Below, one piece after another: positions 44,231-53,501 of a stretch of DNA of 64,000 nt. The number at the start of each line of letters is the position of its first letter. Position 1 is the stretch's first letter. Under the pieces are notes generated by a model. The model did no database searches and was not told the origin of the DNA. It saw only the letters and a list, made by a program, of their open reading frames with translations. The position numbers were made by a program, and so were the translations under genes. This DNA comes from Spongiactinospora rosea (lineage in GTDB: Bacteria; Actinomycetota; Actinomycetes; Streptosporangiales; Streptosporangiaceae): assembly GCF_003315795.1 (NCBI RefSeq), contig NZ_QMEY01000012.1:62001-126000 (forward strand), read 5' to 3'.

Positions 44231-47200
44231 TCACCCGCCGCAGCCACCGGGCTCCACGTCGGTGATCTTCCACCCCGCCCCCTGGTACGGCGACATGAAC
44301 TGCGCGAGCAGGTCGATGGCGTACCCCTGCACCTGCCCGCCGGGATCGAGGAAGGACACCATCTGCGGGCCGTCCGCGCCGCGCAGGGTGATGCCGTTCC
44401 TGCGCTCGGCGCTGACGAGCCCCGGCTGGGTGCTGATCGACACGCACGCCAGCTTGGCCGGGCCCATCATGAACCGCTGCTTGGCGCTCATCGGGCGCAG
44501 CCGGGTGTCGTAGCGGCGGAAGGACAGCGAGTCGGCGGGGCCGATGCGCAGCTTGTCGGTGAAGGCGTCGGGGCCGACACTGCGGTCCATGACGACGGCG
44601 ACGTCCACGTCGGGCCGCAGGTCCACGCCGCGGGCGGCGATGTCCAGGCGGCGGTAGTCGCCCTCGAAGGCGGGCGACAGGTAGCCGAGCGCCCGGTGCG
44701 CCGTCATCCCGAACGGGATCTTGCCCGGCCGGATCCGCATCCGCGAGATGCCGTCGATGCGCAGCGACAGGTCGCCGATCGTACTGCGGCCGAGGCCGAA
44801 GTGCCCGGCCAGCTTGAGGTCGAACAGGCCGCCGGTGTACGGGATCTCCTGTTCGGCGCTGACCTTCTGGCGGCGTACCGGCTCGATGGACAGGCCCGCG
44901 TGGACCTGGAGCCGTTTGGTGGGCACCGGCGCGGACACCAGGTCGGTGGAGTAGTCCTCGTTGAGCGTGACGGTCGTCTGCGCGGCCAGGTCGGTCACCT
45001 CCACCGAGGCGTCCAGCAGCCGCCCGCCGGCCGGCTTCCACACCTGCTCGACCAGCGAGCCCTGCACGGCGAACAGCCCGTCGAGGGTGTTCTCGCCGTG
45101 TTGCGCCCGGTAGGTGAACGTCGGCAGTTGCAGGCCGGTGTCCGGTACGTCGGAGGCGAGGCCGAACGCGGCGGGCACGTCACCGAACCGGACCACCCCG
45201 GTGCCGGGCCGCCCGCCGGGCGGGGCGGCGGTCACCCGGGCGAGCAGCTTCTTGATCGGGGCGGAGTTGCGCACGTCGATGCGGGTCTTCTTGCCGTAGA
45301 CGCCGGTCACGGACGCGCGGGCGGGGACCGGGTCCAGCTCCACCTGGCCGCGCAGAACACCCCTTACGGGCCCGGTGTCCACCTCGGCGTCGGCGCGCAG
45401 CGAGGTGATCGTGGCGGCGGGCTCGATCGCCCATCCGGCCCGCACCACGTTCGCGGGGCGGCCGTCGGCGTCCTTGCCGTCGCTCACCTCGAACGGGCCG
45501 ATCGCCATGCTGGTGATCGACCGGGGCAGGCCGTCCAGTACGGCACGCGCCTTGAACGGCAGCGGCGTCATCACCGAACCGGCCAGGTAGACGCCGATCT
45601 TGCGGTCCTTGGGCCGGAACCCGGCGAAGGAGAACGTCCGCTTCGCCGGATCCACCGTGATCTTGCTGGGCAGGCCGGTCAGCCGGACGTTGCCGAGCAC
45701 GCCGAAGCAGCCCCGGTCGGGGGTGCAGAAGGGACCGGCGTCCACGGCGCAGCCGGGTGCGCCCGGCTTGCAGCCCGCGTCCACCAGCGACACCCCGGAC
45801 TCGAACCCGGGCACGCCGGACTCGGCGCCCGCCACGGCGGCGGCCTTGCCCAGCCAGATGGTCGCGGCCAGGTCGAGGTTGGTGCCGCCACTGTCGTAGG
45901 TGACCGTGCCGCCCTTGCCCGCGGCGACGGAGAGGCGGCCGGGGATGGGGCCGACCGTGCCGAGCGCGCCGAACCGCAGGTCTCCGGCGAGCGACACGTC
46001 GGCGTCCAGGGCGACGGTCTGCCGCTTGCCGTCGAGGTCGGCCCGTAGGTCGGAGCCCGCGCCGGTGAGTTCGGCGGCGGTCAGCCCGTCGAGCCGGACG
46101 CTCGCGTCGAGGTTCTGGTCGGACTGGCGGTAGTGGGCGGCCAGGTGCGGCCCGGTGGGAGCGGTGGCGCCGTCGTGGTTGGTGACCGCGATGGCCGCCG
46201 TGCCGATCGGGCCGCTGACGCCGCGGAACCGGTAGGCGCCCTGGCTCCAGGTGGCCTCGAAGCGGGCGGGCACGTCCTTGACCTCGGCCGCGGCGCGGAA
46301 GTACCGGCCTTGGGCGCGGACGCGGGCCAGCGCGGACACCTCGGCCACCGGCTCGTCGGCGGTCCAGTCCAGGCGGCGGGCGGGGACGTCGGCGGTCACG
46401 GTCACCGACCGCCGTACGCCCTTGACGGTCAGGGCCAGGTCCTCCCCCTCGGCGGGGGCGACCTTGGTGACCGGGGCGCGGTTAACGTACAGCTCGACCT
46501 CGCCCAGCTTGTCTCCGGTGGACAGCTTGGCCGTCGTCCGCTCGCCGAGCTGCCAGGACGTCTCGACCTTGGACCGTACGCCGTGCACGGTGCCGTCGAT
46601 GGTCGGGCCGTGCTCGGTGCCTGCGTAGGCGGCGCGCAGCCGGGAGATCACGCCGCTGGCGCTGTACTCGGCCTTCCTGCCCTCGGGGTCGATCCGGACG
46701 CTGACCTTGGCGGGGGTGTTGGACAGCTCCATCCGGGTCAGGTGCGCGCCGTCGATGTCGGCGGCGGCCACGAACCCGCGGCCGGGCGTGGCAAGGCGCA
46801 GCGTGGCGGTCGGCCGGGCCCCGTAGGTGACCTCGAACGCCGACAGGCCGTTCATCCGGCCGGACACGCCGAGCCGGTCGCCCTTCTTGATCATGGTGAG
46901 GTGGCCGCCGTCCGGGGCGGCGATCGCGCCGCCGTTGCGCTGGAGCACCGCCTCGAAGCCGCCCAGCCGGGAACTGGCCTGCTGGCTGACGGTCCGCTTG
47001 GCGGCGTCGCTGACCAGGCGCAGGTTCGTGGGCAGCCCGGTGAGCCTGGCGGTGAACACGGTCCTGGCAGCGGCCTGGTCGTAGTAGACGACGTCGGCGG
47101 ACTCGGCGCGGCCCGAGCCGGTCGCAAGGGTGAGTCCTTGTGATTTGCCGCCGCCGGGGTCGTAGCGGGCGCGGAAGTCGGCGGGCAGACCGGTCATCGA

Positions 47201-48511
47201 GACGCCCGCGATCTTGACGGGCTTCGCGCCCTGGAAGACGTAGTTGTGCAGCTCCGCGGAGGGGACGCGACCGGAGGCGGTGAGTTTGATCTCGGCGGTG
47301 CCGTTCTTGCCGGTACGGCCGAGTTCGGCGGTGAGCCTGCGCGGCGGCTTGGTCACGCTCATCTGGGTGACCTGCTCACCACCGCCCCTGTCGGTCACCA
47401 CCAGCGCGTCCAGCCGGCCGCCGCCCTGCGAGGTGAGCGTGATCTCGCTCTCCCGCCTGGGCAGGTCGAGCCGGGCGCGGGCGGTCATCTCGGCGGGGGC
47501 GGGCTTCTGGATCAGGCTGGCCACGGTCGTACCGGCCGGCTTGCCGCCGCGCATGGCGGTGACGCCCGCGACGGTCGCGGTGGACTCGCCGGTGGCCGGG
47601 CGCTTGACCTCGGCGCGTACGTCGAACACGCCGTTCCCCGCCTTGGCGGCGCTGAAGACGCCCCACATCTCGGCGGGCAGCGAGTCGCCCCGGTGCAGGC
47701 CGTCGAAGCCCGCCGAGACCCGGGTGCCCGACTCGCCGGGCAGCTCGTACTCCGCCCACACCTGGGCCTTGAGCGGGCCGTCCTCGCCCTCGCCGCCGGA
47801 GGCCCGGGTCACCGAGACGCCCGCGCCGGCGGACCTGCCGCCCTTGCCGAACATCGGGACGACCCGCACGGTGACGTCCGGGGTGCCGTCGCCGGTCACG
47901 TCGGCGGAGGTGGGCTTGAACACCGGCCGGGGGCCGGAGCAGGACACGCCCCGGTCGGCGGATTCGGCGCACAGCCGGAAGGTGAACGCCGCGTAGGCGC
48001 CCGCGGCCTTCTTGCGCACGGCGTCGAGATCGATCCCGGTGAGGTCCTTCAGGCCCGAGGTCAGGCCACTGATCTCCTTCGCGGCGGGGATGCGGACGGG
48101 CAGTCCGGGCGCGTCGCCGGTGGCGGGCAGCAGCTTTCCCGCGTCGGGTACGCCGCCGCGGAGCCCGCCCGCCTTGAGCCGCTTCGCCGCGTCGGCGGCG
48201 ACGCGGTCGGCGAGGGCCGGTCCGGCGGGGATGGTCACCGGGGGCAGCTGCGGGCCGACCTGGCGGGCCGGTACGGGGCGGGCGGCCAGGGAGGGGCCGC
48301 GGGGCACGTTCACCGCCGTCTTGGGCGGGGCCTGGACGGCGGGGACGGCGGCGATCTCCGGTTTGGCGGCGCTCGTCCGGGGGGCCTGCCGAGGGGTCTC
48401 CAGGGCGTCGGCGGCGTCGGCGCGGACGGGCGCGGACGGGGCCGCCACGGCGCCGGCGGCCAGCGCGACGGCAAGGACACGCGCCAGGACGTGTCGATGG
48501 AGACGCGGCAT
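44231..48511 (-). CDS. Very large secreted beta-rich protein, unknown function
   Basis: 1426 residues from ATG 48511. A signal peptide covers residues 1-32 (PRLHRHVLARVLAVALAAGA, cleavage near APVRA). A Pro/Ala-rich spacer follows, then a helical segment (LADRVAADAAKRLKAGGLRG) and a long tandem series of beta-rich segments with recurrent phrases such as AxxTGLPxxxxV, RxxLDGLP and FxATWSQGAYRF. Clustered cysteines around residue 910 (GCKPGAPGCAVDAGPFCTPD) may form disulfides. The C-terminus is WKITDVEPGGCGG. No catalytic motif is visible; it is likely an exported scaffold or adhesin, lipoprotein-carrier-like at most by analogy. AT-rich DNA precedes it. Confidence 0.75.
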   Translation of the reverse strand: MPRLHRHVLARVLAVALAAGAVAAPSAPVRADAADALETPRQAPRTSAAKPEIAAVPAVQAPPKTAVNVPRGPSLAARPVPARQVGPQLPPVTIPAGPALADRVAADAAKRLKAGGLRGGVPDAGKLLPATGDAPGLPVRIPAAKEISGLTSGLKDLTGIDLDAVRKKAAGAYAAFTFRLCAESADRGVSCSGPRPVFKPTSADVTGDGTPDVTVRVVPMFGKGGRSAGAGVSVTRASGGEGEDGPLKAQVWAEYELPGESGTRVSAGFDGLHRGDSLPAEMWGVFSAAKAGNGVFDVRAEVKRPATGESTATVAGVTAMRGGKPAGTTVASLIQKPAPAEMTARARLDLPRRESEITLTSQGGGRLDALVVTDRGGGEQVTQMSVTKPPRRLTAELGRTGKNGTAEIKLTASGRVPSAELHNYVFQGAKPVKIAGVSMTGLPADFRARYDPGGGKSQGLTLATGSGRAESADVVYYDQAAARTVFTARLTGLPTNLRLVSDAAKRTVSQQASSRLGGFEAVLQRNGGAIAAPDGGHLTMIKKGDRLGVSGRMNGLSAFEVTYGARPTATLRLATPGRGFVAAADIDGAHLTRMELSNTPAKVSVRIDPEGRKAEYSASGVISRLRAAYAGTEHGPTIDGTVHGVRSKVETSWQLGERTTAKLSTGDKLGEVELYVNRAPVTKVAPAEGEDLALTVKGVRRSVTVTADVPARRLDWTADEPVAEVSALARVRAQGRYFRAAAEVKDVPARFEATWSQGAYRFRGVSGPIGTAAIAVTNHDGATAPTGPHLAAHYRQSDQNLDASVRLDGLTAAELTGAGSDLRADLDGKRQTVALDADVSLAGDLRFGALGTVGPIPGRLSVAAGKGGTVTYDSGGTNLDLAATIWLGKAAAVAGAESGVPGFESGVSLVDAGCKPGAPGCAVDAGPFCTPDRGCFGVLGNVRLTGLPSKITVDPAKRTFSFAGFRPKDRKIGVYLAGSVMTPLPFKARAVLDGLPRSITSMAIGPFEVSDGKDADGRPANVVRAGWAIEPAATITSLRADAEVDTGPVRGVLRGQVELDPVPARASVTGVYGKKTRIDVRNSAPIKKLLARVTAAPPGGRPGTGVVRFGDVPAAFGLASDVPDTGLQLPTFTYRAQHGENTLDGLFAVQGSLVEQVWKPAGGRLLDASVEVTDLAAQTTVTLNEDYSTDLVSAPVPTKRLQVHAGLSIEPVRRQKVSAEQEIPYTGGLFDLKLAGHFGLGRSTIGDLSLRIDGISRMRIRPGKIPFGMTAHRALGYLSPAFEGDYRRLDIAARGVDLRPDVDVAVVMDRSVGPDAFTDKLRIGPADSLSFRRYDTRLRPMSAKQRFMMGPAKLACVSISTQPGLVSAERRNGITLRGADGPQMVSFLDPGGQVQGYAIDLLAQFMSPYQGAGWKITDVEPGGCGG

Positions 48512-49005
48512 CTGTGGAATTCCCCCCGAGGGTCGGCAGAGCATCGACCGAATAAATCAGGAGTGATAGAGCCGACCACATCGACCCACTGGCCGTCAAT
48601 CGGAAGCTGACAACCCGATCGGCCGATCATGATGGCTCGGACCTGCCCTTTTGGCGGTCACTTGAGGGGTATATCCGTTATATCTGGACGGCCAGAACCT
48701 CCAGTAAATTACGAAATATCGGACCGGCCCGCTGCGCCGCCGGTCGGGGCCCACCTCTCCGAGCTGGCGGTCCGCCTCCGTCACGGTGGGTCGCACACTG
48801 CTCACGCATTTGTCATCATGGCCATTCGGGCGCGAATTCCCGGCCCTTTCCAGGGGCCGGAGAATGGCGGCCCGCGGCGCGGTGGAAGAATTATTGGGCG
48901 ATATGATTCGTCTCACATGGCGAGATGCGTCATGGTCGCCAGGTGATACCGACAGAGCGCCAGGTACCGTCATACCGGCACCGCACCGACGACAGGAGAC
49001 CCACG
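48512..49005. other. Intergenic region with divergent promoters
   Basis: About 490 bases separating the secreted-protein gene (minus) from the DinB-fold gene (plus). It includes lower-GC stretches, e.g. TATATCCGTTATATC near 48669, that could form promoters. No gene is visible. Confidence 0.45.
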
Positions 49006-49692
49006 ATGGTCGAAACCGGACAGGCACTCCGCTGGGTGGAGGAAGGGCAGCGGCTCTTCGAGGAGCAGGCCGCCACCGCCGATCTCACTGCGCCCTCGCT
49101 GCTGCCCGGCTGGACCCGCGCCCACGTGGTCGGGCACCTGGCGGGGTCCGCCGACGCCCTCGGCCGCCTGCTGACCGGGGTCCGCACCGGCGTCGAGGCC
49201 CCGATGTACACCAGCGACGAGTCCCGCGCCGCCGACATCGAACGCCGCGCCACTCAGACCCCGAAGGAGCTGTTCGAGGAGCTGGTCGCGTCCGGCAAGC
49301 GGTTCGCGGAGGAGTTCGCCACCCTGCCGGAATCGGCCCGGTCCACCCAGATCCGGCACCGGACCGGCATCATGTTCGCCGCCGGGGACATCCCCTGGCT
49401 GCGCGCTCGCGAGGTGTGGATCCACAGCGTGGACCTGGACACGGGGGTCGGCTTCGACGCCTTCCCCGCCGGCTTCGTCGACGCCCTCCTCGACGACGTC
49501 AGCCGCGACCTGGCCCGCCACGACGACTGCCCGTCCGTCACCCTCGCCCCGGACGACCGCCCCCGCACCTGGCAGATCGCCGGCACCGGCCCCGCCCACA
49601 CCGCCACCGGCCCGGCCGCCGACCTCCTCGCCTGGACCCTCGGCCGCCGCCCCGCCCCCACCGGCCTCCCCACCCTCCCCGCCTGGATCTGA
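49006..49692 (+). CDS. Maleylpyruvate isomerase-type DinB-fold protein
   Basis: 228 residues from ATG 49006 with ACAGGAGA upstream. The DinB-like four-helix N-terminal domain has LTAPSLLPGWTRAHVVGHLA (metal-ligand His in the 'W..HVVGHLA' helix) and WLRAREVWIHSVDLDTGVGF, the second ligand region. A C-terminal domain follows with WQIAGTGPAHTATGPAADLL. This is the layout of mycothiol-dependent maleylpyruvate isomerases and related thiol S-transferases (TIGR03083-like). The true substrate is uncertain. The product supports an actinobacterial source. Confidence 0.85.
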   Translation: MVETGQALRWVEEGQRLFEEQAATADLTAPSLLPGWTRAHVVGHLAGSADALGRLLTGVRTGVEAPMYTSDESRAADIERRATQTPKELFEELVASGKRFAEEFATLPESARSTQIRHRTGIMFAAGDIPWLRAREVWIHSVDLDTGVGFDAFPAGFVDALLDDVSRDLARHDDCPSVTLAPDDRPRTWQIAGTGPAHTATGPAADLLAWTLGRRPAPTGLPTLPAWI

Positions 49693-49727
49693 CGGTAGCC
49701 ATGCGCCTGAGGTGAGATGGTTTCCGC

Positions 49728-49841
49728 ATGGACTCTCTGGAGGACGCGTACACGAGCGCCTTCGCGGAATGGGACGAAGGCGGCGACGGCCCGCTGTGGG
49801 ATTCGGCAAGCGGAGACGGGCTGGCCGATGTGCCACATTGA
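49728..49841 (+). CDS. Short antitoxin-like peptide
   Basis: 37 residues (DSLEDAYTSAFAEWDEGGDG, then PLWDSASGDGLADVPH). The 'AxAEWxxxGDxxLWDxxxGDGL' text is the tail typical of antitoxins that precede MazF/PemK toxins in actinobacteria, here shortened at the N-terminus. Another frame just downstream reads CHIDVCWRPLNRVRSGAGFR, resembling the MazF start (RGDVYWAxLxPVRGSxxGxRRP). The pair is most likely a decayed toxin-antitoxin locus. Confidence 0.4.
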   Translation: MDSLEDAYTSAFAEWDEGGDGPLWDSASGDGLADVPH

Positions 49842-50049
49842 CGTCTGTTGGCGTCCACTGAACCGAGTTCGATCCGGTGCCGGGTTCAGGCCCATCCTGC
49901 CATCGCGGTCAGCGATGACCAGCGCGCGAGCTGAAGTTGCTCGACGAGGCGCTACGGCTGCATCTCAGCCTATAGGCGACGTGGGCTAGGCGGGGCGCGG
50001 GTGGGTAGGGGGGGTCTGTTGGGGCAGACCTAGAGAGGGGAAGGGTCCG

Positions 50050-50256
50050 ATGTCCACCGAAGATCCGCGGGCCAGGTTGCGGGAGATCGATGACGACCTC
50101 GCGCGGATGCGCGATGACCTGGGGAGCGGCGTGGACGGCCCGAAGGACGCCGCGGACGACGCGGCCGCGTTGAGCCAGCGGGAGGAGCACAACGCGCTGA
50201 TCGAGGCGCTGGAGTCGGAGCGGGCGCGGATCGCGCGGCAGCTCGGCGAGGAGTGA
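50050..50256 (+). CDS. Short coiled-coil hypothetical protein
   Basis: 68 residues, highly charged and helical (STEDPRARLREIDDDLARMR, then SQREEHNALIEALESERARI), with heptad-like hydrophobic spacing. AGAGGGGAAGGG precedes the ATG. Function unknown; no close partner. Confidence 0.6.
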   Translation: MSTEDPRARLREIDDDLARMRDDLGSGVDGPKDAADDAAALSQREEHNALIEALESERARIARQLGEE

Positions 50257-50333
50257 AGGCAGGCGGGGATGGGGTCCTCATGAGCATGCCACCCCCAGGC
50301 ACGCCCATGAGGACGCTTTCCCTCTGGGCGGCG

Positions 50334-51173
50334 TCAGTCCTTGACCGCGCCGCCGAGTCCGGCGACCAGCTTGCGCTGCACCGCCACGAAGAAGATCAGT
50401 ACCGGGATCGTCATCAGAGTCGAGGCCGCCATGATGCCGCCCCAGTCGTTCTCGTCCGGTTTGAAGAAGACCAGGAGGGCGGCCGGGAGGGTCTGGTTGT
50501 CCTTGGCGGAGATGATGAAGGTCCTGGCGAAGATGAAGTCGTTCCAGGCCGTGATGAAGGAGAACACGCTGGTGGCGATCAGGCCGGGGGCGACCAGCGG
50601 GAAGAGGATGCGCCACAGTACGACCGGGCGGCTCGCGCCGTCGATCATGGCGGCCTCCTCCAGGGCCTCCGGCACGGCCGCCACGAAGCCGCGCATCATC
50701 CAGATCGCGAACGGCAGCGAGAACGCCAGGTGGACCAGCACCAGCGAGCCCAGCGTGTTCAGCCCGACCCCGGGCACCGCCGTGCCGATGTCGCGCACCA
50801 GGAAGAACAGCGGGATGGTCAGCGCCTCCACCGGCACCATCTGGGCCACCAGGAACATGATCAGCACGGTGGTCCTGAACCTGAACGTGAACCGGGTGAC
50901 CGCCACCGCCGCCAGGAACGCCACCAGCGCCGACAGCGCCACCACGGTGAGCGCCACGGCGAGGCTGTTGAGCAGGTAGCGGGCGAAGTTCTCGCCGCCG
51001 AGCACGCGCTGGAAGTGCTCCAGGGTGGGAGCCAGGGTCCAGGGCCGTACCTGGAGCGACTGGATCTCCCCCGCGGGCTTCAGCGCGGAGAGCGCCATCC
51101 AGTAGATCGGGAAGAAGGTGACCACGGCGGCCACGATCGCCACCGTGTTGGCGGCCAGCCGGGCCCGCTTCAC
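50334..51173 (-). CDS. Sugar ABC transporter permease (MalG-type)
   Basis: 279 residues from GTG 51173, overlapping the upstream permease stop (GTGA). Six transmembrane helices are visible, starting AANTVAIVAAVVTFFPIYWM, and the EAA loop EALEEAAMIDGASRPVVLWR (about 190-209) contacts the ATPase. It belongs to the CUT1 carbohydrate importer family. It is last in the binding protein-permease-permease operon; no ATPase gene is present, so a shared ATPase such as MsiK/UgpC would be needed. Confidence 0.92.
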   Translation of the reverse strand: MKRARLAANTVAIVAAVVTFFPIYWMALSALKPAGEIQSLQVRPWTLAPTLEHFQRVLGGENFARYLLNSLAVALTVVALSALVAFLAAVAVTRFTFRFRTTVLIMFLVAQMVPVEALTIPLFFLVRDIGTAVPGVGLNTLGSLVLVHLAFSLPFAIWMMRGFVAAVPEALEEAAMIDGASRPVVLWRILFPLVAPGLIATSVFSFITAWNDFIFARTFIISAKDNQTLPAALLVFFKPDENDWGGIMAASTLMTIPVLIFFVAVQRKLVAGLGGAVKD

Positions 51174-52108
51174 AGCCGCTCCCCCGTCCGGTACAGCGCG
51201 CGGATGTAGAACATGGTGATGACCAGCAGGATCAGCGTCATGACCACGCCGATCGCCGAGCCGAGGCCGTACTCCGAGGACCCGAACGCGGTCTGGTAGG
51301 CGTAGACGTTGAGCACCGAGTTCTGCAGCGCGATGCCGCCGCCGTTGGTCATCACGTAGATCTGGGTGAAGATCTTGAAGTCCCAGATGATCGACTGGAT
51401 GACCACGATGGTGACCAGCGGGCGCAGCATCGGCAGGATGATCCGCCAGAACGACTGCCACTCCGACGCGCCGTCCAGCCAGGCGGCCTCGCGCACCGAG
51501 TGCGGGATGGCCTGGATGCCCGCGTACAGCGTGACCATGACCAGCGGGAACGAGTGCCACACCACGGTCGCGCCGATCACCCCGAAGGCGACCCACTTGT
51601 CATAGAACCAGTTGAAGCCGTCCAGCCCGAGCACCTGGTTGACCAGGCCCAGGTCGGCGTCGAACAGGAACATCCACACGGTGGACCCGGTCATCGCCGG
51701 GGCCGCCCAGGCGGCCATCGCGGCCAGCGACAGCAGCAGCCGCGGCCACCGTCCCGCCCTGGTCAGCACCACGGCGAGGGTCGCGCCGACGGCGAGCGTG
51801 ACGACGACCAGCGCCACCGCGAAGATGAGCGTCTGGAGGAGGATGGACCAGAAGCGTTCGTCGCCGAACAGCGTGGCGTAGTTGCCGAGACCGATGAACT
51901 TCGTCGGCTCGCCCCCGCTGACCTGGGCCTGCCGGTAGTCGAAGACCGACAGCAGGCCCAGCATGTAGATCGGATAGCCGAACAGCGGCACGAGCACCGC
52001 GGCCGCGGGCAGCAGGTAGAGCAGGGGCCGCCCGCGGCCCCGCCGGGTCGCCCGGGGCCGGGCGTGCCGTACACGCCCGGCGAGCGGCGCTGCGGGGATC
52101 TGGGTCAT
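51170..52108 (-). CDS. Sugar ABC transporter permease (MalF-type)
   Basis: 312 residues from ATG 52108, overlapping the binding-protein stop by 4 bp. A basic N-terminus is followed by PLLYLLPAAAVLVPLFGYPI and five more helices; the EAA loop is SVREAAWLDGASEWQSFWRI. A periplasmic-type loop after helix 1 is typical of CUT1 MalF-like subunits. It pairs with the MalG-type permease downstream. Confidence 0.92.
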   Translation of the reverse strand: MTQIPAAPLAGRVRHARPRATRRGRGRPLLYLLPAAAVLVPLFGYPIYMLGLLSVFDYRQAQVSGGEPTKFIGLGNYATLFGDERFWSILLQTLIFAVALVVVTLAVGATLAVVLTRAGRWPRLLLSLAAMAAWAAPAMTGSTVWMFLFDADLGLVNQVLGLDGFNWFYDKWVAFGVIGATVVWHSFPLVMVTLYAGIQAIPHSVREAAWLDGASEWQSFWRIILPMLRPLVTIVVIQSIIWDFKIFTQIYVMTNGGGIALQNSVLNVYAYQTAFGSSEYGLGSAIGVVMTLILLVITMFYIRALYRTGERL

Positions 52109-53367
52109 GACCGTCCGAACGCGGCGTTCACCGCCGTCGCCGCCTCTTCGGTCGCCTCTTCGACGCTCGACTGCTTGGTCGCGATCTTCTGGAGCATCGT
52201 GGGGATGACCTTCTGGTTGTCGATCTTCACCCAGGCCGGGTCGATCGGCACGAACTTGGTGCCCGCCGCCACGGCGTCCAGGAACGGCTTGAGGAAGGAG
52301 TCCTTGGCGGCCAGTTCCTCGCGTGCGGTGCTGAGCGTGGGCAGATTGCCCATCGCCTCGTACATCTTGACCTGGTAGGTCTTGCCGGACAGCAACTGCA
52401 GGAACTTCACCGCGAGCGACCGGTGCTTGCTGCTCTTCATCACGCCCAGGTTGTTGCCGCCCGCGAAGGCCGGCGCGACCGAGCCGGGCTCGGCGCCGGG
52501 CAGCGGCATGACCTCGTACTTGCCCGCGGCGGCTCCGGCGTCCACCGCCGAGCGGTTGAAGTTGCCGAGGATGCCCATCGCCGCCTTGCCGCTGGCGAAC
52601 AGCTCGACGGTCTTGCCGCCGGTCAGGCTGGCGCACGCCTGCGGCGGGCAGACGTCGTCGCTGAGCAGGTCGGTGTAGGCCTTGACGCCCTTGCGGGACT
52701 CGGGGGAGTTCAGCTTCTCGATGTCGCCGCCCGCGTCCCAGACGAACGGCAGCGCCCCGAAGGTGTACTCGCCGCCGACCGCGATGCCGTACAGATCGGG
52801 CTTCTTCTCACGGATCGTGCGCGCCGCCTTGGTGAGGTCCGCGATGGACTTCGGCGGGTCCAGCTTCAGTTCCTTGAAGACGTCGGTGCGGTAGTAGAGC
52901 GAGCGGATGCCGATGAACCACGGAACGCCGTACAGCTTGCCGTCCACGGTCGCGGACTGGAACAGGTCGGCGGAGATGTCCCCGCGCTCGGACCAGTTCG
53001 CGAGATCGGGGCCGAGGTCGGCGAAACCGCCCGCCGCGGCGTACTCGGCGAGGTCGGTGTTGCCGTACTCGGCGACGTCGGGGGCGCTCGCCGGGTCGTT
53101 GAACGCGCCCTTGAACCTCTCGTGCCTGGCCGGGGTGGTCGGGATGTAGGTGATCTCGACCGAGGTCCCGGCGTTTGCGGCGGTGAACTCTGCGATGGCC
53201 TCCTTGAGGACCTTCTCCTTGGGCGCCCGGTTGGGCTCGTCGAAGAGCCACACGCGCAGGGTGCCCGACTTCTCATCACCACCGGTCGCGGTCGGGGCGG
53301 TGGACGGCGCGCAGGCCGCCAGCACCACCAGCGCCGCACCGGCCACGGCAAAGTTAAGAATCTTCAC
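52105..53367 (-). CDS. Sugar-binding lipoprotein of ABC importer
   Basis: 420 residues from GTG 53367 with GGGAGGT upstream. The lipoprotein signal KILNFAVAGAALVVLAAC has a lipobox LAAC (Cys near residue 19). The mature protein shows a family-1 solute-binding fold: LRVWLFDEPNRAPKEKVLKE, EYGNTDLAEYAAAGGFADLG, YGVPWFIGIRSLYYRTDVFK and GKAAMGILGNF. It captures a sugar or oligosaccharide outside the membrane and is the first gene of the importer operon, 134 bp from a divergent IclR regulator. Confidence 0.92.
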   Translation of the reverse strand: MKILNFAVAGAALVVLAACAPSTAPTATGGDEKSGTLRVWLFDEPNRAPKEKVLKEAIAEFTAANAGTSVEITYIPTTPARHERFKGAFNDPASAPDVAEYGNTDLAEYAAAGGFADLGPDLANWSERGDISADLFQSATVDGKLYGVPWFIGIRSLYYRTDVFKELKLDPPKSIADLTKAARTIREKKPDLYGIAVGGEYTFGALPFVWDAGGDIEKLNSPESRKGVKAYTDLLSDDVCPPQACASLTGGKTVELFASGKAAMGILGNFNRSAVDAGAAAGKYEVMPLPGAEPGSVAPAFAGGNNLGVMKSSKHRSLAVKFLQLLSGKTYQVKMYEAMGNLPTLSTAREELAAKDSFLKPFLDAVAAGTKFVPIDPAWVKIDNQKVIPTMLQKIATKQSSVEEATEEAATAVNAAFGRS

Positions 53368-53442
53368 TAAAACCTCCCGATGGCGGCAGACACTAGGAGC
53401 GCGTCCACAGCACCGGAAGAGCACGACCGGTTTGTTCTGCAT

Positions 53443-53461
53443 TGCACAACTATGTTGTGCA
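53443..53461. promoter_or_regulatory. Palindromic operator between importer and IclR gene
   Basis: TGCACAAC and GTTGTGCA form a perfect 8-bp inverted repeat with a TAT centre, midway between the divergent binding-protein and IclR genes. IclR regulators bind palindromes of about this size, so it is a likely operator controlling both directions. Confidence 0.65.
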
Positions 53462-53501
53462 TACGTGACTTTGCCGGGAACCGCTCCTACCTTCTGATCC
53501 G

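Noticed and set aside
47246-48610. Plus-strand open frame opposite the large secreted protein
   Set aside because: Low-complexity Gly/Arg/His text without motifs; the minus-strand product has a signal peptide and coherent sequence.
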